From positions 18,342,508 through 18,406,507 of the forward strand of contig OZ007509.1 in assembly GCA_963931865.1 (NCBI GenBank): DNA of 64,000 nucleotides. The letters are read 5' to 3'. Under the pieces are notes generated by a model. The model was given only the letters and a program-made list of their open reading frames with translations. It was not told the origin of the DNA and made no database searches. The position numbers and the translations under genes are program-made. Below are positions 24,501-36,500 of the stretch, in pieces; within the stretch, counting starts at the first letter, position 1; each line of letters opens with the position of its first letter. The DNA comes from Axinella damicornis (Eukaryota > Porifera > Demospongiae > Axinellida > Axinellidae).

Positions 24501-27500
24501 TCTGAACCTTAAACTGATTGCAAGATAATGATGGGCAATTGCAAGGGCTGGAAATATCCAGAACAGTGAGGCCGCAAGCGGACACAATCCGGTAGCAGCT
24601 GGTGAAGCAGATGTGATCGGAGGGCAACAGCTGAAGCAGACGCAATCGGGCAGCAAAGCGGAAGCAGACGCAATCAGGGCCGAGCAGCAACGCAATCAGG
24701 GCCGAGCAGCAGCTGTAGCGGATGCAATCGGGAGCAGCAGCTGAGGATCTATCCAATGGTAGGTTTTCTAAGCTTCAATTCTATTGGATAACAATAACAC
24801 TAACCACACCCTAACATACCCTAAGTATGCTTTAATGCTAAGTCACATGACCTAAGTGAACCAATCAGAAGCGAGCTTACTCCGGTACAGCTGAGCATTA
24901 GGCAGACGGCATCGGGGAGCAGCAGATGAGGTGGACGCGATCAGTGAGCACCAGCTTCAGGTGGATGCGATCGAGATGCAACATACAGCAGCATAAAGCC
25001 CACACGCACCTGGCGCCGGACTACTAAAATAGGCGAACGAACAGGAAGTGGCTGAGCGAGTGAAGTAGCTGAGTGAGCGAAGTTACTTGTATTTATCTTA
25101 TTCACTAATCTTTATGTAGTTACAAGGGGCAATCACACTCCTGGTTGCCGTTCCAACGCCGGCTGCGACTCGCTGTAGCGCAAGCTAAGTACTGCAGTTA
25201 GTTCCAATTAGCCACGTGGCAACCACACTCAGTCGAACGCTAGCAACGGTGACCCAAAGGGAAGACACGAAATTATAACAGCACTTACAACCTTGCCAGC
25301 ACGGTGAGTTTTGGTATGTAACCATCAGTGAACAACAGCGATTACGGCTGTGTGGTCAGAATCTTTGTGGGCCCTTCGTAAGACTGTACTGGCAACCAAC
25401 GTCAAAGAGAACGATCGAGCAATGGCGGCCGACGGCACGACAAAAGCACTTGTATCTCCACCACCAAGGTGAGTTTCAGCACAATAATTATTATGGGTTT
25501 GTCTAACTGCATGATAGCAATCACGTCAGAGTAGTCAGAATCTAGGCCATTCCTGCGAGCTATGAGGTTTGATTATTTCGATTAGATTAATTAATTAGTT
25601 ATGCGGCACAATTTTTCCCCTACCAAGAGTGCAATATAGTTGTCCATTCTGCAAGCAGAATTCGTTTAGCCTCTTTGGTTTGTTGTTGTTGTAGTACAGC
25701 CATTGCTAACATTGACAGGAAGAGTAAAGGGGAAGAATCAGACACATGCAGCTTCTGTAGTGATACACACTTACAAAGCTTGAAGTTGGGTGGTAGTATT
25801 CAAAAGACCCTCTGCCAGCTCTGTCAACTGGTTGTTGCTAAGCCCCCTGGAGAATGAGAGACCAACAAGCCTGTGAACCTGTACAATGCACCTGTACACA
25901 AAGACATTATCAGAACATGCAACAGGAAGAGATACCGCAGTTGCTTGTTGTTAGGTGCCTGCGCCTATATCTCCACATATATCTCTATATCTGCAGGTAA
26001 TTACTCGAATAATGACAGAGTAAAGGGGAAGAATCAGACACAGCTTCTGTTGTGATACACACTTACAGGCGCACAAGTTGGGTGGTAGCAGTCAAAAGAC
26101 CCTCTGGGAGCTCTGTCAACTGGTTGTAGTGGAGATACCTGGAATGAGAGACTAAAAAGGCTGTGAACCTGTACAATGTACCCGTCCGTACACAAATATC
26201 AGAACATGCAACAGGAAGAGAGATAGAGTAAGTGATCAATTATCGGCCGCCATGTATAATCAGACACTCCCACATGGAGATGAAACAATGCAGAAACTCG
26301 GAAATACCACAGAAATGTAGCATGGGCCCAGGTAGTGCGAACAGGAAATGATGGTTGGGTGCCATTTTTGGAGTGCCAGCTAACCTGGGCCCATGCTACA
26401 TTTCTGTGGTCTTTCTGAGTTTCTGCATGGTTTCGTCTCCGTGTGGGAGTGTCTGATTATACATGGCGGCCGATAATTGATCATTTACTCTACCACAGTC
26501 GTGCACTAGTGACTACCGTATAGCAGGAAAATTTGGTCGGCATTAATTTAGCAGATTTCAGTCAAAACACCGTATTTTTTAATTCGTCAAGTTTTTCATT
26601 TGGAGATTTGATCCTCGACACAAATGACGTAACGGCAATGACGTAGGCCTCAGCGCGAGGCGATCAGTGCGAACTGTACATGTGTCGATGGAGTGTGACC
26701 AGTTAGTTACCAGCTAGCCATGGAGACCAGAGAGATGTGTAAGAAGCCATCATGTCTTCCATACAGTTTGGAGCCCCACCGTCAGAGAGCAACGACATGG
26801 ATTGCACTGTGGCGGTGATGCGCTCGAGTGCAATCGTTGGCCACGTCCCTCACATTCTCATTAACGGCTTGTAGTTCCTTCCCGGAGAGAGAGGAATCCC
26901 CGATGTTGCGTTCTCTTGAGAGTATACAGCTGTCTTTCCTGAAATACTGGTACAGCACCATAATCGTTTACCGTACGTACATGTGCATTACTATACTATT
27001 GTGTGCGCGCATACCCGAGTGGCCGACTGGCGTGGGGTTTAATATTGGTGGAATTTAATTTGGCGATTCTTTCCTGCACCACCAAATCGCCAAATTAAAC
27101 CCCCCGCCAAATTTTCCCGCTATACGGCATTTACAAGTGCTATATATAGACCTACTATTCTTAGTTCTTGAGCTGACCTTAAAGCTGCCCCATGCTCTAT
27201 GCAGTTAGTCTGTATATCCTGCTGCTATTTTATGCTGTCAGTCTATTTTTGAGTGTGCAAAAGGTCATTGAGTCATTGAGGCCAGCAAGCGCGACTCTAA
27301 ACGTTTATCCAACAGCGCCCACATCTCCACAGCAACAAAATATGCACCTAGAAGTAAGATGTGCTTAACATGACTTGAATAGGAAGTGCACCTCATTTTG
27401 AATTATAGACTTTACCACTTCATAGGATCGAAAATGGCAGGGTTTTTGTAAAGAAGAATTCAGCAGTAATAAAGAGTAGCTGGGACGAGAGTCGAACTTG

Positions 27501-30500
27501 CACCTAACAGTGCATATGCACCAATAAGTGAGCTGCACTTAACCCTTTAACCACCGAATTCTTCCCACCAAGACGACACATTTTCATGCATTCAGCGCAC
27601 ACCACTTTGGTAGGTACTCCTCTCCCGCAGCATTCGCTCCTCAGCGGCCAAACTTGGTGGGGCCCGCACACATGGAGAGACCCCTCTGGCAATACCGTTA
27701 ATGATATTCATGACCCCCCACAAGCCCAGCAATCGGAGGTCAAAGGTGGATGTCAGCCGGATTTTCACCCAGCATTTCCCTAAACTTGGACCAGATCTGA
27801 CTGATGGCACACCTTACACCACCAATTTGCATGTTTTCTTGAGGGCCTGGGTGGGGTCTATGAATATCATTAGAATCAAAAATTCTCGGGTCAATGAATC
27901 TCATTAAAATCAAAAAACGCCCACGACAGGCGAAGGGGGGGCTGCCGCCCCCCCTTTTGATACCCCCCCGCTTGTACGTTTAGTGGGGGAGGCGCGCCGA
28001 AATCTGACCAAATTTTTGAGTTCGGCCCTCAAAGTCGTCCCTAGGCCCTCTGAAGCCTTTTTGGTCCCTTTTTGGACTGACGAGAAGCCCTACAAGTGCA
28101 TATATAGGGTCTAAATGATGTCTATAGACGTCAATGGGGCTTAAAGGGTTAAGGTTATGGGTACCTACGTATCATGCAATAACTGGAGCAATATTCATGC
28201 AAGCCATGCCGAATTCTTACAGCACCTAGCACAAAGTGCGGTGCTGGACTCACACCTATTCAGACCCGCCTACTTCTCAACAGACAAACTTCCGGCAGAG
28301 GCGTGGCTACATGGACGCCTTGACCCCTCCCATACACATTTATAAATTCTGAGCGCATTCTACAAACTGTACTCGTTACACGCAGAATTGCACCTTCAGC
28401 TTCAGGAAGCAGCTAGAAGATATGAACATCGAGTGCGTGAGCTATAAATGAACAAGTCATTCGCCAAACATCTCCCACTAGCAGCCAAAGTACACAGAAA
28501 AAATGGCGTCCAACGAAGGGTGTGGCAACAATTCACTTCACTAGCAGTGGACAACAGCCTACACAGACTCCCAAACATAGCTCTCATCCTAGATATATGA
28601 TAGTAGCAGTTATAAAAATGCCTATTTCCATCTCAATTACCTTTTCCGTGACAAAATTTGTAGAATGCGTAGATAAGTAAATTCGCACGGGAATCGCTGA
28701 AATAACATGCAGCTGCCCGTAAACAGGCAAATTAAATTTTACTTCCAGTCAACGGGTACCTGTAACCTTAATACACAAAACACAAGTAAATTTGTACTGG
28801 CTGCATGCAGTTCAAAGCAAAACACTAGCTACCAACAATCAACCACAACCACAATGTGTGTACATAATCACACTATTGCTATGATCACAGGAAGTGTCGA
28901 ACCGGTCCGGCATGCCCGGCAACTGCTGGACCAATGATTTCACAAACCATGGAATTTGATAAACATCAGGCGGCAGCATCCTCCTCTGTGGATACTTATG
29001 TACTGGGGACGAGGCTCGAGGGAAAGTCTGTTTACAAGTCCAGTTGCATCGTAGAAGTGTCTGAAGGACACATACCCGGTGCTTGTTGAGTACAGTACGA
29101 TGACTAACTTTGTGAACAACAGTCAACAGCAATAATAGCAGCGAAATCTCGTCGTCTTATGATTAGTAGGTGTGGGCTACCAGCGCAGCTTACATTTCCT
29201 TTCCACGTCAAGGGTGAGATGGTCATGGATTGCACAGAAACCAGAAAGCAGTGCCAGTAGTGGAAAGCATAAAGGTACTACGAGAGCCCATCCAAGAAAC
29301 ATGACCTTAAAAAAAATTTCTGCACTTCATGCGGGATTGGATCAGGACTATGTGTCTCTATGCACTGCCTTCAGCAGTGGCCCTATATCATTTTGCAATT
29401 TCCCTACTAACCTTCCACCTCCTCTGGAATAATTGTGCTCACCTTGGGATAGGTTTGCAGGGCTTTAGTAACAAACACTACTAACAAGTACAGCCATTAC
29501 TTACATACAGCTAGTAATGACAGGAAGAGTAAAGGGGAAGAATCAGACACAGCTTCTGTAGTGATACACACTTACAGGTCTTGAAGTTGGGTAGTAGTAT
29601 CCAAAAGACCCTCTGGGAGCACTGTCAACCGGTTGATGCCGAGATACCTGGAGAATGAGGGACCGAAAAAGCCAGTGAATGCACCTGTACAAAAAGACAT
29701 TATCCAAGTACATGTATACTAACAAGTATTTGCCGAGCGGGAAGCGGTAACTCATCGTGTAGTGTGGAGGTCGAATCTGAGCTAGTGCGACTACGTATAT
29801 ATATTTGTCTGTAACGCATTGTGGCCCTGCATGTAAATTACACGTTATTATAGGCCTACAACCCGCATGCGCACCATGTGATCTCACCTAATATTGTCAC
29901 TGGATGAGTATGAGTCGGTTTCTGACAGGAGATGACGATTGACAAGGCAAAGAGTGCAGCGACATCGAGGGAGAACTGATGAGGCGAGGAGGGAGACTGC
30001 CAGAGTGGATGACCGCAAGCGACTTGGCAGGCAGAATGAAGTTGACGTTCGCCATTCACAGAGACTCGCTAGCTATCACTCGTGGTTATGTTCTGCAACT
30101 GCCAAATTGTATCAAAGTTTCCCGTGAGGCATCTCTGCGTGGTCAACCACGTATGCACTAGTTAGCTATAATTATACAGCTAACAATCACAGGAAGAGTA
30201 AAGGGGAAGAATCAGACACAGCTTCTGTAGTGATACACACTTACAGGTACTGAAGTTGGGTGGCAGTATTCAAAAGACCCTCTGGCAGCTCTGTCAACTG
30301 GTTGTAGCGGAGATCCCTGGAGAAAGAGAGACCAACAAGCCTGTGAAGCTCCGTACAATAATTATTAATTCACCTGTACATTATAGTTATGATCACGCCT
30401 AGGAAGGATGTAGCTAGTTACTGTAAACCGGATACATCCCTCCTAGGCGTGATCTAACTGGCTTATCTGACATTAATTACTGTGGCTACGTCATACTGCA

Positions 30501-33500
30501 GCACAGGTGCTACGGAGTCTCCTTGGTAACTGCTTGCGTCATAGAGTACGTCGTCAATCATCGGACACCATCATAAAATCGGACACCGCCAAACTAATCG
30601 CAACAATGGTCCTAGAAACGCTAATGCTTTCGACGTTCCAGGTGGGAGTCAATCCCATACGTTCCATATTTTCTGGGCAATTTCCTATAAAAGACATAGC
30701 TTAATCACGCTGTGAATATGCATAGTTCGACCTCTAATTTACTTCTGTTGTCTTGCACGACATTATTTCAACTCTGCAGACAGTGTGGCAGTATTTTATC
30801 AAGCCTGGTCATAGAATGATCCAGTCCGGTTGGAATGATGTCCGACGATTAAAGTATACAATCAGTGGAGTCCAAGGTAGAGGTTGCCCTCCGAGCGTTG
30901 ATGGTCCGGAGCATTGGTTATTGCAGCCATTCGTGGCGTAACCTGAAAGCCGGTAAACTTGAAATTCATTATGCTTCTTATTCACTGCCTTGTGAAAATA
31001 AACACACAAAGTACAGTTCGTTATCTTACTGCGTCCGAGAGATATCGCATTGTCCGGTTGATGGTGTCCGAAAATTGATGAAGTACTCTACTGCAGCACG
31101 GTTTAGCCTGGCTTCAGTTCAGTGTGTATTAGCTAGCTAGCTGGCTGCATAATACCTGATGTCGCCGCAAGTAGCTAGTTGTTCGTGCAATTCTCGAGGC
31201 GTATTGGGTCTATACTCCGCAATGGACGGCGTGACAGCGAGTGATTTCGAAAACGGGATGACTCCCATGTTGGAAATATGAAGCAGGGCCGTCTTCGATG
31301 TTAGTCAAAGTGGTTTAAATGTAGAAGGAAAGCGAAGAGGGAAGCCTAGTGCTCCCGTAAATGCAAAAGGTCTGAAGACAAAACGACTGAACGTGAGGTG
31401 AGCTGCAAGGATCTAACTCCGTTAGTTTCTGGTCTCCGTGGCTGGTTCTGGCCACACGAGAGTGTGTTAATAGCATGAAGCAAAGCGATAGTAGCCGAAA
31501 GCTTTGTGTCGACAGTCCATCTATCACGTAGACAAATAGCGCTGCGCGTGAATACCTAGCTACTTCTGACCGCAAGAGATTTGGCAGGCAGAATGGAGTT
31601 GACGTTCGCCGTTCATGTGGTTATGTTCTGCAACTGCCAAATTGTATCAAAGCTTCCCATGAGGCATCACTATGTGGTCATTAATTATACAGCTAACAAT
31701 GACAGGAAGGGGAAGAATCAGACACAGCTTCTGTAGTGATACACACTTACAGGCGCTGAAGTTGGGTGGCAGCAGTCAAAAGACCCTCTGGCAACGCTGT
31801 CAACCGGTTGTTGCCGAGATACCTGGAGAATGAGAGACCAACAAGCCTGTGAACCTGTACAATGCACCTGTACACAAAGACATTATCAGAACATATAACA
31901 GGAGGAGAGATACCGCAGTTGCTCATTATTAGGCACATGCACCTTTTGAAGTAATTATATACATGTAGCTACATGAGTACTTATCACATGATTGTGCTAA
32001 TGACTACCATATAGCGGAAAAATTTGGCGGGCATTAAATTTGGCGATTTCAGTCGAAACGCTGTATTTTTTAACTCGATTTGATCCTCGACACAAATGAT
32101 GTAACAGCAATGACATACGCCTCAGCGCGAGGCGCTCAGTGTGAACTGTACATGTATGGATCAAGTGCGACCGGTTAGTTACCAGCTACGTAGCCATGGA
32201 GACCTTCGAAGCGGGAAGCGAGGCAACTTATCGTGTAGTGTGGAGGTCGAATCTGAGCTAGTGCGACTACGTATATATATTTGTCTGTAACGCATGATTG
32301 TGGCCCTGCATGTAAATTACACGTTGGACCCCCGCACCCGTGCGCGCGTATATAAGCCTACAGCCCGCATGCGCACCATGTGATCTCACCTAATTTTTTG
32401 TCACTGGATGAGTGTGAGTCGGTTTCTGACAGGAGATGACGAATGACAAGGCAAAGAGTGCAGCCACATCGAGGGAGAACTGATGAGGCGAGGAGGGAGA
32501 CTGCCAGAGCGGATGACCGCAAGCGACTTAGCAGGCAGAATGAAGTTGACGTTCGCCATTCACAGAGACTCGCTAGCTATCACTCATGGTTATGTTCTGC
32601 AACTGCCAAATTGTATCAAAGTTTCCCGCGAGGCATCTCTGTGTGGTCAACCACGTATGGACTAGTTAGCTATAATTATACAGCTAACAATAACAGGAAG
32701 AGTAAAGGGGAAGAATCAGACACAGCTTCTGTAGTGATACACACTTACAGGCGCTGAAGTTGGGTGGCAGTATTCAAAAGACCATCTGGCAGCACTGTCA
32801 ACTGGTTGAAGCGGAGATCCCTGGAGAAAGAGAGACCAACAAGCCTGTGAAGCTCCGTACAATAATTATTAATGCACCTGTACATTATACGTAGTTATGA
32901 TCACGCCTAGGAAGGATGTAGCTAGTGACTCTAAACCGGATACATCCCTCCTAGGCGTGATCTAACTGGCTTATCTGACATTAATTACTGTGGCTACGTC
33001 ATACTGCAGCACAGGTGCTACGGAGTCTCCTTGGTAACTGCTTGCGTCATAGAGTACGTCGTCAATCATCGGACACCATCATAAAATCGGACACCGCCAA
33101 ACTAATTGCAACAATGGTCCTAGAAACGCTAATGCTTTCGATGTTCCAGGTGGGAGTCAATCCCATACATTCCATATTTTCTGGGCAATTTCCTATAAAA
33201 GACATAGCTTAATCACGCTGTGAATACGCATAGTTCGACCTCTAATATACTTCTGTCGTCTTGCATGATGTTATTTCAACTCTACAGACAGTGTGGCAGT
33301 ATTTTATCAAGCCTGGTCATAATAATCCAGTCCGGTTGGAATGATGTCCGACGATTGAAGTATACAATCCAGTGGAGTCCAAGGTAGAGGTTGCCCTCCG
33401 AGCATTGATGGTCCGGAGCACTGGTAATTGCAGCCATTTGTGCAATCCGGTAAACTTGAAATTCATTTTGATTCTTATTCACTACCTCGTGAAAATTAAC

Positions 33501-36500
33501 GCACAAAGTACAGTTCGTTATCTTACTGCGTCCGAGAGATATCACATTGTCCGGTTGATGGTGTCCGAAAATTGATGAAGTAGCTACTCTACTGCAGCAT
33601 GATTTAGCCTGGCTTCAGTTCAGTGTGTATTAGCTAGCTAGCTGGCTGCATAGTAGCTACCTGATGTCGCCGTTGAGAAGCAAGTAGCTAGTTGTTCGCG
33701 CAATTCTCGAGGCGTATTGGGTCTATACCCCGCAACGGACGGCGTGATAGCGAGTGATTTCGAAAACGGGACGACTCCCACGTTGGAAATACAAAGCAGC
33801 GGTTTAAATGTAGAAGGAAAGCGAAGAGAGAAGCCTAGTGCTCCCGTAAATGCAAAAGGTCTGAAGACAAAACGACTGAACGTGAGGTGAGCTGCAAGGA
33901 TCTAACTCCGTTAGTTTCTGGTCTCCATGGCTGGTTCTGGCCACGTGAGAGTGTGCTTATAGCATGAAGCAACACGATAGTAGCCGAAAGCTCTGTGCCG
34001 ACCGTCCATCTATCACAAAGACAAATAGCGCATGCGTGCGAATACCTAGCTAATTCTGACCGCAAGAGATTTGGCAGGCAGAATGAAGTTGACGTTTGCC
34101 GTTCACATGGTTATGTTTTGCAACTGCCAAATTGTATCAAAGCTTCCCATGAGGCATCACTATGTGGTCAATAATTATACAGCTAACAATGACAGGAAGA
34201 GTAAAGGGGAAGAATCAGACACAGCTTCAGTAGTGACACACTTACAGGACTTGAAGTTGGGTGGTAGCAGTCAAAAGACCCTCTGGCAACGCTGTCAACC
34301 GGTTGTTGCCGAGATACCTGGAGAATGAGAGACCAACAAGCCTGTGAACCTGTACAATGCACCTGTAGCTACACAAAGACATTATCAAAACATGTAACAG
34401 GAGGAGAGATACCGCAGTCGCTCATTATTAGGCGCCTGCGTCTGTTGAAGTAATTACATGAACATGAGTACTTATCACATGAATTTTTTTTGTGTTAATG
34501 ACTTCCTTATAGCGGGAAAATTTGGCGGGCATTAAATTTGGCGATTTCAGTCGAAACGCCGTATTTTTTAACTCGCCGAATTTTTAATTTGGCGATTTGA
34601 TCCTCAACACAAATGATGTAAGGTAAGTCCGGGTAATTTCGGTCACCGGGTATTTCCGGTCACTTAGGCAGATACACGCAAAGGACGCAAGGTCTCGATT
34701 TTGCCGACAGATATGTTATAGCAGAGTGTTGCCTCTATCTGCACAGCACCATAGTTTTGGCTGAAAACGTACCTCTTACGTAGAATAGAAGCCCTTCACT
34801 ACTAAGTGACCGGAAATAAACCGTGACCGAAATTACCCCGACTTACGTAATTACCTTAACGGCAATGACGTAGGCCTCAGCGCGAGGCGCTCAGTGTGAA
34901 CTGTACATGTATGGATCAAGTGCGACCGGTTAGTTACCAGCTACGTAGCCATGGAGACCTTCGAAGTAGAGAGATGTGTTTGAAGGCTTGGGCTATGGCA
35001 AAGGCAAAAGGCAGAAGCGTCTCAGTACTTCGTCACTACCTGCTGCAGGGCCAAAACGGAAACGTGGTACGTCCATGCATGCAACACAGCAATTGTAGCA
35101 GATCAGATCTAGCTATAATACATTGTATATACAAGTAGCTTCGCTCGCTTCGCTCGCTCAGTTACTTCCCTTCGTTCGCCTTCCGTGAGTAATCCGGTGC
35201 CGGTGTCACAGCGGATCCGATCCCCCCGAAAATCTGATCCGGGCCGGATCCGATCTACTAGCGAATCCGATCCTACCTTAGCGGATTCGATCCGGGCTAG
35301 AAGCTGTGCGTATAAGACGTCTCCCGCTAGCAATTGTAACTTTAAGTTAACGAAGTAGTATCTGTATACAAGGTAAGCAGCACTTTTCAATGTAGCTGCA
35401 TTTAACTACTGTGTCATACAAAGTCATGTCATGTCAATAAACGTTCAATTACACGAATACAAGTTTAATACTGAGTAAACAAACGATCTGTAAAGACAAA
35501 ACAATCACATAATACAAAGTCAAGTCAATAAACGTTCTGAGTAAACAAACGATCTGTAAAGATAAAACAATCATAAAACAGAGCATAAAACAAGCAATGT
35601 ATGTAACTACTCAGTTCACAGTTTACTCAGAACACTGCTTACAACTCCATGTTCATCTTTTCGCTGCTGCCGCACTGATACCTTCCGAAGCGAAGGTAGT
35701 CGTAGATCGTCTGGTAGTTGATTTCCATGAGTCTTTCCGAGTCGGTTTGTGAAATGGACTGAAAGTGTTGAAGTATTTATACACCTCCATGACAGGCAAT
35801 GATTCGTTAGTAACGGTACGCCTGGCCAAAATCGGACGTTAGTAACGGTACACCTGTACCAAAGTCGGATCGCTTTCGCGGCGAAGGATTGAATCCGCTA
35901 GTAAAATTAAACCGGGGACGGATCGATTTTACTAGCGGATTCATTCCGACGGATTCGTTCCGCTAGCGGATCGTTCCGTCCGGATCGGTATAGGCCCGGA
36001 TCGGATTTCCTGTGACACCGGACAGCTCTCTGTGCAGAGCTGTTGCTCCCCGATTGCGTCCACTTGCCCCCCGATTGCGTCCGCTTCAGCTGCTGCTCCC
36101 CAATTGTGTCCGTTTCAACAGCTGCTCGCCCGATTGCATCCGCTTCGACTGCTGCTCCCCGATTGCATGCATCCGCTTGCAGCCCCAGCTGGATTCCAGT
36201 GCAGTCCGAACATTCTTCGCGGAGTTTGAGGTTCAGTAAAGTACGAAGGTCGCGCGTCACTATAGTCTACTAACATCCCACTTCCGTTACACACAGACCG
36301 ACAGACAGACAGACAGACGGACAGACAAACACATGATTCTCAATACATCAATACATACGGTTTGATTCTCCACCACGTGGAGAGTTGCTTCTACCTTCAA
36401 CCAATTGCAAGAAGTTGGCTCCACCATTTGATGATGCATTGTCATCCCAGGATCAAGCACTTTATCAGCCAGTGGGAATTGGAATGCCATCCCACATCCC

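Larger units (their letters stand above)
29738..34900. repeat. Tandem segmental duplication, ~2.47 kb period
   Basis: The unit starting GCGGGAAGCGG at 29738 begins again at 32211. Each unit holds the Arg-rich ORF segment, two LRR cassettes (30245 and 31751; 32749 and 34246), palindrome GATCACGCCTAGGA..., and an LTR fragment. The copies look only a few percent diverged. The junction lies inside an LTR-nested element at 32208-32211. Confidence 0.8.
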
